The notes beneath the pieces were generated by a model. It did not search any database, was not told the DNA's origin, and saw only the letters and a list, made by a program, of their open reading frames with translations. From the NCBI GenBank assembly GCA_947623915.1, contig CANQIB010000001.1, positions 62,001 through 126,000 of the forward strand: 64,000 nt of DNA, given 5' to 3'. The position numbers and the translations under genes are program-made. Source of the DNA: an uncultured Ruminiclostridium sp. (GTDB lineage Bacteria; Bacillota; Clostridia; Oscillospirales; Ruminococcaceae). Below, piece by piece: positions 35,533-44,291 of this stretch (position 1 is the stretch's first letter; every line of letters begins with the position of its first letter).

Positions 35533-37416
35533 TTATGACATAAGCTCGCACAGCTTGTTGCTGAAATCGACGGGGTCGTCTATCGGCATTCCCTCGACTA
35601 AAAGCGCCTGATCGTACAGTATCTCGCTGTACAGCTTCAGCTTGTCTTTATCGTCGTTATAAAGCTCGCGCAGCTTGTTGTAGATAGGATGAGAGGCGTT
35701 TATTTCCAAGACCTTTTCCGCTTTCGCGCTGTGGTCGGTGGGCATCTGGCTGAGTACCTTTTCCATCTCTATCGACAGCATACCGTCGCTTGTAAGGCAT
35801 ACCGCGTGTGTTTTCAGTATCTTGGAAAGCCGCACGTCCTTGACTTTTCCGGAAAGCGATTCCTTGATAAATTCGCACATATCCTTGCTTTCCTCCGCCT
35901 TGGCTTTTATCTCTTCCTTTTCCTCCGGCGTTTCCAAGTCAAGATCTCCCGCCGATACGGATTTAAACTGCTTGTCGTTGTAATCCACCATCATTTGCAG
36001 CGCAAATTCGTCCACGCTGTCGGTAAGGTAAAGTATCTCGTATCCCTTGTCCTTAACAAGCTCGGTCTGCGGCAGCTTGTCTATCTTTTCCACCGTTTCG
36101 CCGCTTGCAAAATAAATATTCTTCTGATCCTCTTTCATGCGGGAAACGTATTCTTCGAGAGTGACCAGCTTTTTCTCATTCGAGGAGTAGAACATAAGCA
36201 GATCCTGAAGCAGTTCTTTACCCGCTCCGAAACCGTTATACACGCCGAATTTTATTTGCAGTCCGAAAGATTTCCAGAAGCTCTCGTATTTTTCACGGTC
36301 GTTGCGCAGCATCTTGGTAAGCTCGTTCTTGATGGAGCGTTCTATGCTCTTTGCCATTATTTTGAGCTGGCGGTCGTGCTGCAGCATTTCGCGGGATATG
36401 TTAAGAGAAAGGTCGGCGGAATCCACAAGTCCCTTTACAAAGCTGAAATGATCCGGCAGCAGATCGGCGCATTTGTCCATTATCAGCACTCCGTTGGAAT
36501 AAAGCTGAAGCCCTTTTTCATAATCCTTTGAATAATAATCGAACGGCACCTTTGAGGGTATATACATCAGCGCGCTGTAAGTGGCGGTACCCTCCGTTTT
36601 GGTGTGGATATGCGCGATGGGGTCTTCGTAATCGAAGAATTTTTCCTTGTAGAATTTATTGTATTCTTCGTCGGTAAGCTCCGATTTGTTTTTCTTCCAG
36701 ATAGGCACCATGCTGTTGAGCGTTTCAAGCTCGTAATGCGTTTCGTATTCGTCCTCCGTGCCTTCTTTAAGATGACTGTGACCCGTCATCATCTTAATAG
36801 GATAACGAATGTAGTCGGAATATTTCTTTACGATACCTTTTATCTTGTAGTCCGTAAGAAATTCGTCGTAATCCTCCTCGTCGGTGCTTTCTTTTATTTT
36901 AAGAGTGATCTTTGTGCCGTAGCTTTCTTTTTCGGTCTCGGTAACGGTATATCCGTCCACTCCCTGCGAATACCATTTATATGCGGTATCGCTGCCGTAT
37001 GCTTTTGATTCGACGGTGACCTCCGACGCTACCATGAAAGCGGAATAAAATCCCACGCCGAATTGACCGATAACGCTTATATCCTCGTTCTCGTTATCGT
37101 CGTTTTCGTTTTTGAACTGGAGAGAACCGCTTTTTGCGATAACTCCGAGGTTGTTGTCCAACTCCTCTTTTGTCATGCCGATACCGTTATCGGTAACGGT
37201 AAGGATACGGTTATCCTTGTCAACGGAAATGTTGATTTCAAAATCGCCCCGACTAAGACCTATATTCTCGGTGAGCGATTTGAAATACAGCTTGTCCATC
37301 GCGTCGCTGGCGTTTGAAATAAGCTCACGCAGAAAAATTTCCTTGTGGGTGTATATCGAATTGATCATCATGTCCAGCAAGCGCTTTGATTCCGCTTTAA
37401 ATGCTTTTTTTGCCAT
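35533..37416 (-). CDS. htpG: HSP90-family chaperone HtpG
   Basis: A 627-residue ATP-dependent chaperone. The N-terminal GHKL ATPase domain has [17 protein letters not shown] (about 27-43), VTDNGIGM and [11 protein letters not shown]. The middle domain has [16 protein letters not shown]. The C-terminal dimerisation domain ends with [15 protein letters not shown]. Length is standard for bacterial HtpG. GAAGGGA lies upstream of the ATG. It has a consensus promoter overlapped downstream by a CIRCE operator, so heat-shock control by HrcA is expected. Confidence 0.98.
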   Translation of the reverse strand: MAKKAFKAESKRLLDMMINSIYTHKEIFLRELISNASDAMDKLYFKSLTENIGLSRGDFEINISVDKDNRILTVTDNGIGMTKEELDNNLGVIAKSGSLQFKNENDDNENEDISVIGQFGVGFYSAFMVASEVTVESKAYGSDTAYKWYSQGVDGYTVTETEKESYGTKITLKIKESTDEEDYDEFLTDYKIKGIVKKYSDYIRYPIKMMTGHSHLKEGTEDEYETHYELETLNSMVPIWKKNKSELTDEEYNKFYKEKFFDYEDPIAHIHTKTEGTATYSALMYIPSKVPFDYYSKDYEKGLQLYSNGVLIMDKCADLLPDHFSFVKGLVDSADLSLNISREMLQHDRQLKIMAKSIERSIKNELTKMLRNDREKYESFWKSFGLQIKFGVYNGFGAGKELLQDLLMFYSSNEKKLVTLEEYVSRMKEDQKNIYFASGETVEKIDKLPQTELVKDKGYEILYLTDSVDEFALQMMVDYNDKQFKSVSAGDLDLETPEEKEEIKAKAEESKDMCEFIKESLSGKVKDVRLSKILKTHAVCLTSDGMLSIEMEKVLSQMPTDHSAKAEKVLEINASHPIYNKLRELYNDDKDKLKLYSEILYDQALLVEGMPIDDPVDFSNKLCELMS

Positions 37417-37449
37417 TTTAATCCCTTCTTTTTGTTGTTCTTTATGTGT

Positions 37450-37476
37450 TTAGCACTCTATCTCTTAGAGTGCTAA
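37450..37476 (-). promoter_or_regulatory. CIRCE operator (HrcA binding site)
   Basis: A perfect TTAGCACTC-N9-GAGTGCTAA inverted repeat between the htpG promoter and its start codon. It matches the CIRCE consensus in all 18 arm positions, predicting repression by HrcA and induction by heat. Confidence 0.96.
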
Positions 37477-37480
37477 ATGA

Positions 37481-37509
37481 ATTATAGCATGAAATTTACG
37501 GTATGTCAA
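37481..37509 (-). promoter_or_regulatory. Consensus sigma-A promoter of htpG
   Basis: On the minus strand TTGACA (37504-37509), 17 bp, TATAAT (37481-37486). The CIRCE operator starts 5 bp downstream, at the expected transcription start. Confidence 0.88.
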
Positions 37510-37599
37510 GAGTGTTTGATAAAAAATTTACAAATTTCGGTGCGAAAATGAGAAAAAAACCGTTGTTTTGATGACTACTTTATCAAAGGGAGAATACTG

Positions 37600-37626
37600 C
37601 CAAAGGACGCTGTCCTTTATTTTTTC
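37600..37626 (+). terminator. Possible terminator or attenuator upstream of the surface-protein gene
   Basis: AAAGGAC and GTCCTTT arms around GCT are followed by ATTTTTTCC. The gap 37417-37730 otherwise holds the htpG promoter and CIRCE; I see no clear promoter for the surface protein. Confidence 0.45.
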
Positions 37627-37730
37627 CCTTTTGCGAAAATACCGGTTTTCTAAAGCGGGCTGCTTTGACCGGCGTTTTTTAATATCATCGGGGAGCGCCG
37701 CGGCGCTTCTCATGTGAAAGGGAGATTTTT

Positions 37731-40700
37731 ATGAAACTGTTTAAAAGGCTCACGGCCGGCGCGGTTGCCGCGATACTTGCAGTTACGGGGATAAACGCTT
37801 TACCGGCTACGGAATATTCGGATTCCGGCGTATATGCCTCGGCGGAGTCGGAGGACGGCTATTTTTACCGTCAGCTCACATCTAAGGAAAAACCGTTTTA
37901 TAATGCTATGGAGCAGATGAACAAAAACGGTATTTTCAAGACCGGCGACGGGGATTTCGACCTGATAGCTAACAATATGCTGACCGAGGACGAGATAGTC
38001 TCGTATGTGGATAATTATAACGGGCTGCTCAGCGCGTTCGGCGCGGCTAGGGACGCATTTTATGCCGATCATGCCGATATTTTCTATGTGGATTTTTCAT
38101 ATCTTTCGATAAGAGTTACATCGGGAGCGAACGGTTATCATGCTTATATAGGAACAGGCAGAGGCGACAGCTACTACACCGAGGGCTTTACCTGCGAAGC
38201 GGACGTAGACAGCGCGTTATCGGAATATGAAGCCGTGACGGACGAGGTGGTAAAGCAGGCGATGGAGGTCACAGCCGAGGAGGGCGAGAGCCTTGACGCG
38301 AAACGTGTTGAATTTGTACATGACTACATAACCACGCATACCTCCTATCGTTTGGAAAATGCCTGCAAGCCTCAAAACATAGGCTTTATAAGGACGGCAT
38401 ACGGCTCTTTGGTAAAGGGCGAGGCAGTATGCGAGGGTTATTCCAGAGCGTTCAAGGCGGTGCTCGACCGTCTTGATATACCCTGCGTACTGGTGTCCGG
38501 CATCTTCAGGCACAGCGAAAACGTGCCGGAGCTGCATATGTGGACTAATGTTTTGGTAGACGGCAAATGGTACGGCGTAGACCCGACCATGGACGATCCT
38601 ATCAATAACAATTCAAAGAGCGAAGACGGACTGGACGGATATGAGGGCAACGAGTATCTGCTCGTCGGCGAATCCGTGATGAGCCGCCAGCATTTTTCCT
38701 CAGGCGTTATGTCGGAAGCAAATTACGAGTTTACATATCCTATCGTGAACACCGACGATTTCGGATTTGAAACGGTTACCAACAAAAACGGTCTTGTTGT
38801 CAAGTACAGCGAGAACAGCGAGATGGAGGATGTAAAAGCGGGAGAATTTCGCGTAAGCTATCGCGGAATGGGCGTAGCGAGCGCGAAAAAAGAGGGCTGG
38901 TATTTTGTAGTCAAGATGGCACAGTTCGACGAAGATATGGATAACTGGTCGAACAGCGACTGGGCGTACATCCTTCCCGACGTTTATCCCTCGATAAAGG
39001 ACAGCGACACCGAGGTATCACTTATCTTCCCGCAGGTAAGATATGCGGAATTTGCGGTAACGGACGTTGCTCCCGGACCTTACACCTCCGACCCGAATTA
39101 TTTAAGATACATGGGCGACCCGTATATGTTTGAGGCGACCTCCGGCGTGCTGTACAATCCTTCGGGAACGTATGTCGCACCTCCTTACATAAAAAGGCAA
39201 AGCCCTGCTCCCACGGGAAGATTTACCATTGACGGGACCTCTCATCATGTGGTAGCGGAGTATGACGATATTCTTGTAAAGACCTCGGAAGACGTTGAGG
39301 TAAGCTACGTTTTGGACTGCGTAGACCGCAGAGTCGGAATAACCAGCACGTCCGGCATAAACAATTCCAAGATAGAAAACTTCGAGTGGGACGGCAAAAG
39401 CACTATATCGTTCGATTTCACCCCCAGTCAGATGTGGGCGGACGACACCGTGATATACAGCATATACGTTAAAGGTCTTGTAGGTCAAAAGAGCGGTAAA
39501 GAGCCGAACTGCATATCCTACTGTGCGTCTTATCCCTGCGCGGTATGCGCTTACAGGTCGCAGGGCTACAAGTGGAACGTTTTCGGTAAACCCACCCTGC
39601 TTGAAAACAGTGATATTTCCACCAAGGACTGGACTACCAACACCGGCGAGCCTATAGACGAATCGCTTATGTCCAGACTGGTACTGGTGGCTACCTCGCC
39701 CACGCACTCTCAGACCGACGTCATGAACGACATGATAGACGATGAGCTTGCGCAGACCGGCGCACAGGCGCTTTCCAGCACGACCTATAATATAAATCTT
39801 ACCGTCTGCAAGAGTCAGGTTGTATCGACCGGCGACGGCGTTAGAGTTTCTCTGGGATTTCCGGACGGATATGGGCCGGAGGACGCGGGCGTTACATTCA
39901 AGGCGTACCATTTCATTAAAAACGATATGGGCGAGATAGAGGGCATAGAGGAGATACCTTGCGTGCTCACTCCTTACGGTCTGCTGGTCACCTGTAAATC
40001 TTTCAGCCCGTTTGCCGTTGTTGCGGTAGCGGGCGGCGAGGAGGAAACGAATGAAAAGACCGTTGTGCTTTCCTCGACCGAAGGCGGTTCAATAAGCGGT
40101 GCGGACAGTATGACTACATTGTCGGAGGGTGAAAGCGTTTCGCTTACCGTAAGCTCCGACAAGGGCTATAATATCGACGCGATAGTTGTGAACGGCGAAT
40201 ATGTCAAGCTCACGGACAACAAAGAAATGACCGTTACCGTTTCCTATGAGGATATAGCGGGCGGCTCCTGCATAGTAGACGCGCAATTCGTAGCGGAGTC
40301 GGTCACGGAAAAAGAGGCGGACAGAGGCGAAGAGGCGGTATTGCCTCAGGCTTCGGCTGCCGATATAACAATAGAATATGAGAAGGTAAACGCATCCGAG
40401 GGCGGAAGCCTTACGATAAAAGCGGAGGTTTCCGAGCCGGGCGACGCGAATACCTATCAATGGTACAAGGACGGCGAGGCTGTGGAAGGTCAGACCGCTC
40501 CTACGCTGACCATAGATAACGTAACTTCCGAGGACGCGGGTGAATATACTTTAGTGGTCACCACGGTATCCGGCACGGTATCGGCGGTTGCGGAAAAGAC
40601 CGTTACAGTAGAGGTATCTCCCTGCCTGCACGAACAATACGGTGAATGGTCTACCGTCACCGAGCCGACATGTACCGCCGACGGTTTGGAATCGCACACC

Positions 40701-41294
40701 TGCGAAAGCTGCGGTCGGGAGGAAACGAGAGTGTTAACCGCTCTCGGACATGATTACAAGACTGTCGTGGTAGAGCCGACCTGCGTTGACGGCGGATATA
40801 CCAGACATGAATGTGGCAGATGCGGAGATTATTACGATACCGACGCGGTATCGGCAACGGGACATACCGAAACGGTCATCGGCGCTAAAGAGGCTACCTG
40901 CACCGAAAACGGGTACAGCGGAGATACGGTATGCGAGGTATGCCAAACGCTGCTCAAGAGCGGAAGTGTTACGCCTATGATAAGCCACAGCTTTGTTGAC
41001 GGCAAGTGCGAGGTATGCGGCGCGGTTGAGACCGATATTTCCGTCAATACAGGCGATAATGATGACAACGGCGACAACACCGTTGATAACAACGATGACA
41101 CCTTAGATAACGGCAGCGGCGCTACCAAGCCCGATATCGGCACACCGCCGCAGAACGTTCCGGGAACTTCTTCGGGCGACAGCATCCCCGAAAACGGCAA
41201 TCCCAACACCGGACGCGCTGCAAACGCCGTACAGCTTGCGCTTGCGGCATTATCGGCGGCGGTACTGCTTACGGCGGTAAGGAAAAAGAAGTAA
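37731..41294 (+). CDS. Large secreted transglutaminase-like surface protein with Ig-like domain and sortase-like tail
   Basis: A 1187-residue exported protein. Signal peptide about 1-38. A transglutaminase-core domain has VCEGYSRAFKAVL (Cys near 234), ELHMWTNVLVDGKWY (His near 270) and GVDPTMDDP (Asp near 284), an intact Cys-His-Asp triad. A repeat domain of the InlB-like type (about 770-860) and an Ig-like domain ending in SEDAGEYTLVV (about 875-965) follow. A Cys-rich region (about 964-1098) has three to four CxxC units. The tail has NPNTG (1157-1161), a hydrophobic stretch and RKKK, the layout of a sortase signal with a non-LPXTG motif. Likely a cell-wall-attached protease or crosslinking adhesin. 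Confidence 0.82.
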   Translation: MKLFKRLTAGAVAAILAVTGINALPATEYSDSGVYASAESEDGYFYRQLTSKEKPFYNAMEQMNKNGIFKTGDGDFDLIANNMLTEDEIVSYVDNYNGLLSAFGAARDAFYADHADIFYVDFSYLSIRVTSGANGYHAYIGTGRGDSYYTEGFTCEADVDSALSEYEAVTDEVVKQAMEVTAEEGESLDAKRVEFVHDYITTHTSYRLENACKPQNIGFIRTAYGSLVKGEAVCEGYSRAFKAVLDRLDIPCVLVSGIFRHSENVPELHMWTNVLVDGKWYGVDPTMDDPINNNSKSEDGLDGYEGNEYLLVGESVMSRQHFSSGVMSEANYEFTYPIVNTDDFGFETVTNKNGLVVKYSENSEMEDVKAGEFRVSYRGMGVASAKKEGWYFVVKMAQFDEDMDNWSNSDWAYILPDVYPSIKDSDTEVSLIFPQVRYAEFAVTDVAPGPYTSDPNYLRYMGDPYMFEATSGVLYNPSGTYVAPPYIKRQSPAPTGRFTIDGTSHHVVAEYDDILVKTSEDVEVSYVLDCVDRRVGITSTSGINNSKIENFEWDGKSTISFDFTPSQMWADDTVIYSIYVKGLVGQKSGKEPNCISYCASYPCAVCAYRSQGYKWNVFGKPTLLENSDISTKDWTTNTGEPIDESLMSRLVLVATSPTHSQTDVMNDMIDDELAQTGAQALSSTTYNINLTVCKSQVVSTGDGVRVSLGFPDGYGPEDAGVTFKAYHFIKNDMGEIEGIEEIPCVLTPYGLLVTCKSFSPFAVVAVAGGEEETNEKTVVLSSTEGGSISGADSMTTLSEGESVSLTVSSDKGYNIDAIVVNGEYVKLTDNKEMTVTVSYEDIAGGSCIVDAQFVAESVTEKEADRGEEAVLPQASAADITIEYEKVNASEGGSLTIKAEVSEPGDANTYQWYKDGEAVEGQTAPTLTIDNVTSEDAGEYTLVVTTVSGTVSAVAEKTVTVEVSPCLHEQYGEWSTVTEPTCTADGLESHTCESCGREETRVLTALGHDYKTVVVEPTCVDGGYTRHECGRCGDYYDTDAVSATGHTETVIGAKEATCTENGYSGDTVCEVCQTLLKSGSVTPMISHSFVDGKCEVCGAVETDISVNTGDNDDNGDNTVDNNDDTLDNGSGATKPDIGTPPQNVPGTSSGDSIPENGNPNTGRAANAVQLALAALSAAVLLTAVRKKK

Positions 41295-41308
41295 TAAAAG
41301 AATATATG

Positions 41309-41336
41309 AGTGGGAGTCTATGACTCCCACTTTTAA
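41309..41336 (+). terminator. Intrinsic terminator after the surface-protein gene
   Basis: The arms AGTGGGAGTC and GACTCCCACT around TAT, followed by TTTAAAA. Confidence 0.85.
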
Positions 41337-41360
41337 AATGTGAAAAAAGAAAGGAATGTT

Positions 41361-41645
41361 ATGCACAATATAAGATTGGAAACCGAAAGGCTGATACTTC
41401 GCCCGCTATGCGTGGATGACGCTGACGCGGTGTTTCAATGGGTTAGCGATGAGCGGGTGACGCGTTATATGGTGTATTTGACCTATACCTCCGTCGAGCA
41501 GGTGAGGGAGTGGTTAGAATCGATACAGCACTCCTCCGCCTGGCACTTCGGTTTTGAAAGAAAGAGCGACGGTCTGCTTATCGGTGAGCTGCGCGCAAGC
41601 ACGAAGAATATCGGGGCGGCGGGTACGACCACTGCCTTTATCTGA
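41361..41645 (+). pseudogene. Truncated GNAT-family N-acetyltransferase
   Basis: Ninety-four residues with the N-terminal half of a RimJ/RimL-type acetyltransferase (RLETERLILRPLCVDDADAVFQWVSDE, shown here only as a pattern of RLETERLILRPL then FQWVSD). It reaches LIGELR, where the central strand of the fold would lead to the acetyl-CoA loop, then ends after an unrelated tail. The acetyl-CoA binding motif is absent in all three forward frames before the next promoter. AAAGGAAT precedes the ATG at 41361. Most likely a deletion remnant. Confidence 0.7.
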
Positions 41646-41663
41646 AAAAATTCCGATATTGAC

Positions 41664-41692
41664 TTGATTTTCATGTGATTTGGTGCTATAAT
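41664..41692 (+). promoter_or_regulatory. Strong sigma-A promoter with extended -10
   Basis: TTGATT (41664-41669), 17 bp, TATAAT (41687-41692), preceded by TGC to give an extended -10. It drives the small gene at 41734. Confidence 0.8.
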
Positions 41693-41733
41693 ATTGACAG
41701 GCAAGAGCCTATAATTTGAAAAGGAGAAAAACA

Positions 41734-41949
41734 ATGGACATCAAGGGAAAAATCGACGAAGTTGTAAATAAGGTAAAGAGCGACCCGAATTTTGCCGAGC
41801 AGTTCAAGAACGAACCTGTTAAGGCGGTAGAGGGAGTTATAGGAGTAGACCTGCCTGACGACGTTATAAACAACGTTGTTGACGCGGTAAAGTCCAAGGT
41901 TTCGGTAGACGGAATAAAGGACAAGCTGGGCGGCATATTTGGTCATTGA
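41734..41949 (+). CDS. Small 71-residue helical protein resembling NHLP/Nif11-type leader sequences
   Basis: A short, charged, helical protein with no cysteine and a Gly-rich end (LGGIFGH). The pattern DPNFAEQFKNEPVKAVEG followed by GVDLPDDVINNVV resembles nitrile-hydratase-like leader peptides, in which a DP..F..L..dP..al segment is followed by an lPd motif. There is no core peptide with modifiable Cys/Ser/Thr and no modification gene nearby, so a precursor role is doubtful. GAAAAGGAG and a strong promoter suggest high expression. Function unknown. Confidence 0.7.
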   Translation: MDIKGKIDEVVNKVKSDPNFAEQFKNEPVKAVEGVIGVDLPDDVINNVVDAVKSKVSVDGIKDKLGGIFGH

Positions 41950-42062
41950 GCCGAGGTTTTCTTTTGCAAAGCGGGGAACACCTTTTTTTGCCGGCGTTTT
42001 ATCGGTTTTTTACAAACTATCTGATTTTTTGCAAAAAAATTAAAAAATATTGCAAAAACCTA

Positions 42063-42091
42063 TTGACTTATTGAAAAAGCTGTAGTATAAT
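42063..42091 (+). promoter_or_regulatory. Sigma-A promoter for rpsU
   Basis: TTGACT (42063-42068), 17 bp, TATAAT (42086-42091), giving a leader of about 60 nt to the rpsU start. Confidence 0.85.
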
Positions 42092-42159
42092 ACTATCGTA
42101 CATCTTTATAATAATTTGTATGAAATTAACCTATGCCGTTCGGCAAAGGAGGGATATAG

Positions 42160-42336
42160 ATGGCTGAAGTTCGTTTGGGAAAGAATGAATCCTTAGATAC
42201 TGCGCTCAAGCGTTTCAAGAGATCCTGTGCCAGAGACGGCGTTCTCGCAGAGGTTCGCAAAAGGGAACACTACGAAAAACCTTCGGTAAAGCGTAAAAAG
42301 AAATCCGAGGCTGCACGCAAACGCAAGTATAAGTAA
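42160..42336 (+). CDS. rpsU: 30S ribosomal protein S21
   Basis: A 58-residue basic ribosomal protein. It starts [20 protein letters not shown] and ends in a Lys/Arg-rich helix ([15 protein letters not shown]), the typical bS21 pattern. S21 joins the small-subunit platform late in assembly. AAAGGAGGG lies upstream of the ATG. It has its own promoter and terminator, so it is monocistronic, and is short enough to be missed by length-filtered gene callers. Confidence 0.97.
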   Translation: MAEVRLGKNESLDTALKRFKRSCARDGVLAEVRKREHYEKPSVKRKKKSEAARKRKYK

Positions 42337-42353
42337 TTTACTTACAAAATCAA

Positions 42354-42387
42354 AGGGCGGACAAATATTTTATTTGTCCGCTTTTTA
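42354..42387 (+). terminator. Intrinsic terminator of rpsU
   Basis: GCGGACAAA and TTTGTCCGC arms with a short AT loop, preceded by AAAGG and followed by TTTTT. Confidence 0.88.
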
Positions 42388-42408
42388 TCATGACAGAAAG
42401 GGTCTGTT

Positions 42409-42912
42409 ATGCTTTTTAAGCCGCATATTTGGTTGAACAGCGTCCTTGACATAGATAAGGACTTTTTGGAAAAGCACGGGATCGAGGCGTTGGTGCTGGA
42501 TCTTGACAACACGCTTTCCATGCACGGACATCAAGAGCCGGAAAAAGGCGTAATGCGGTGGCTTGAGCAGATGAGAGAGCTGGGGATAAAAATGACGGTG
42601 GTATCTAACAACACCGTTAAGAGAGTAAGACCGCTCGCACAAAAGCTGGGACTGCAATTCTGCGCCAACGGCTGCAAGCCGCTTACCTTCGGGATATCCA
42701 GAGCTATACGCGCTATGGGCGCGGATAAACGCCACACCGCCGTGGTCGGCGACCAGATATTTACCGATATAGTCGGCGGGAATTTAAAAGGCGTCACGAC
42801 CGTTTTGGTCGAGCCTTTCCATTTGGAGGACACTTGGACTTTCCGCCTGAAAAGACGGGCAGAGAGTATTTTTTTTAAACGCGATTATTCAAAGCTGGAA
42901 AGAAAAAAATAG
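42409..42912 (+). CDS. yqeG: YqeG-family HAD phosphatase
   Basis: A 167-residue HAD subfamily IIIA protein. VLDLDNTLS near residues 24-32 supplies the nucleophile and acid Asp. VVSNN near 64 is motif II, the Lys in ANGCKPLTFG motif III, and VGDQIFTDIVGGN near 109-121 motif IV. This matches YqeG, whose bacterial role is not settled but is often found near translation and shikimate genes. Here it is followed by an endonuclease-IV-like gene and aroQ. GAAAGGG lies upstream. Confidence 0.92.
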   Translation: MLFKPHIWLNSVLDIDKDFLEKHGIEALVLDLDNTLSMHGHQEPEKGVMRWLEQMRELGIKMTVVSNNTVKRVRPLAQKLGLQFCANGCKPLTFGISRAIRAMGADKRHTAVVGDQIFTDIVGGNLKGVTTVLVEPFHLEDTWTFRLKRRAESIFFKRDYSKLERKK

Positions 42913-42992
42913 TCGGTATATTACAGCGCCTTGAAAAAATACGGCGGGCAGCCGCCTGTTTAAGTGGGCTGTTTACCGAAAAGGAGAATTTT

Positions 42993-43832
42993 ATGGTAAC
43001 ATTCGGACCGGGTGGAAATTCGGAAAGCTGGGGGAAAAACAGTTTTCCCGACGATTTGCCCGCATATCTTGACGCTCTGGGACTTAACGGTTATGAAATA
43101 GAATGTGGCAGGGGAGTGAGGATCTCGCAGGCGGCATACGAGCGTTTGCCTAAATTAGCGGAGGATAACGGCATTTTTCTTACTCTCCATTCTCCTTATT
43201 ACATATCGCTTTCCGGCACGGACGAGCAAACGCGTTTGAAAAGCGTGGATTATATCATGGAGGCGATGCGCGCCGCCGACGCTCTCGGAGCTAAAAAAGT
43301 TGTGGTACATTCCGGCTCCTGCGCGAAGATATCCCGCGAGACTGCCGTGGAGTATGCAAAGGACACCATATCACGCGCGCTTAAGCGTATGAGAGAAGAA
43401 AATATAAAGGCGAGATTTTGTCCCGAAACGATGGGAAAAATAAATCAGCTCGGCACTCTTGAAGAGGTCGTTGAGCTTTGCACGCTTGATGAAAGTATGC
43501 TGCCCTGCGTCGATTTCGGACATCTGAACGCCCGCACCTTGGGCGGGATAAAGACGCGTGAGGATTATGAAAAAATGCTTGACATCATTGAAAATAAACT
43601 GGGACATGAACGTCTTTCCAATATGCACGTTCATTTTTCAAAGATAGAATATACCTCCGGCGGGGAGAAACGTCACCTTACGTTTTCCGACAGCGAATAC
43701 GGGCCGGAGTATGAGCCGCTTATGGAGCTGTTTGCCGCAAAAAAATTATCCGCCAGCGTTATATGCGAATCCGCGGGCACTCAGGCGGAGGACGCGGCTG
43801 TTATGAAAAAGCATTACGAAAGCTGTCTTTAA
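42993..43832 (+). CDS. Endonuclease IV-like TIM-barrel protein (AP endonuclease family 2)
   Basis: A 279-residue TIM barrel. LTLHSPYYISLSG (about 58-70), VVVHSGSC (about 105), CPETMGKINQLGT, CVDFGHLNAR and MHVHFSKIEY supply the His/Glu/Asp residues that bind three zinc ions in endonuclease IV. It could cleave abasic sites in DNA, but the protein diverges from canonical Nfo and might be a sugar isomerase-like relative. AAAAGGAG precedes the ATG. It lies 10 bp before aroQ. Confidence 0.82.
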   Translation: MVTFGPGGNSESWGKNSFPDDLPAYLDALGLNGYEIECGRGVRISQAAYERLPKLAEDNGIFLTLHSPYYISLSGTDEQTRLKSVDYIMEAMRAADALGAKKVVVHSGSCAKISRETAVEYAKDTISRALKRMREENIKARFCPETMGKINQLGTLEEVVELCTLDESMLPCVDFGHLNARTLGGIKTREDYEKMLDIIENKLGHERLSNMHVHFSKIEYTSGGEKRHLTFSDSEYGPEYEPLMELFAAKKLSASVICESAGTQAEDAAVMKKHYESCL

Positions 43833-43842
43833 GGAGGAAAAC

Positions 43843-44277
43843 ATGAAAATACTTGTAATAAACGGTCCTAACTTAAATCTGCTGGGAGAAAGAGAGCCGG
43901 GCGTATACGGTACGGAAACGCTGGACAGCATAAACACGGGACTGAAAACGCTTGCCGAGCAAAGCGGGGCAAAAATAGATTTTTATCAGTCCAACCATGA
44001 GGGCGATATAGTGGATAAGCTGCACGACTGCCGTACAGACAGCGACTGCGTGATACTTAACGCCGGCGCGTATACGCATTACAGCTACGCGATACGGGAC
44101 GCCATAGCCGCTATCAAGATACCCGTAATAGAGGTGCATTTGTCTAATATTCATGCACGGGAAGCGTTCCGTGAAAACTCGGTCATTTCCGCCGTATGTA
44201 AGGGTACGGTGGCAGGCTTCGGCGCATACGGATATACTATGGCTCTTCAGTATGCTCTTACCCTTGGCAAAGACTGA
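43843..44277 (+). CDS. aroQ: Type II 3-dehydroquinate dehydratase
   Basis: A 144-residue enzyme of the shikimate pathway converting 3-dehydroquinate to 3-dehydroshikimate. INGPNLNLLGEREPGVYG (6-23) holds the catalytic Arg and Tyr. YQSNHEGDIVDKL, ILNAGAYTHYSYAIRDA and EVHLSNIHAREAFR supply the active-site Asn, His and Arg. Standard length for the dodecameric type II enzyme. AAGGAGG precedes the ATG. No other shikimate genes are in the window. Confidence 0.97.
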   Translation: MKILVINGPNLNLLGEREPGVYGTETLDSINTGLKTLAEQSGAKIDFYQSNHEGDIVDKLHDCRTDSDCVILNAGAYTHYSYAIRDAIAAIKIPVIEVHLSNIHAREAFRENSVISAVCKGTVAGFGAYGYTMALQYALTLGKD

Positions 44278-44291
44278 GCGGAGGTAAATAT

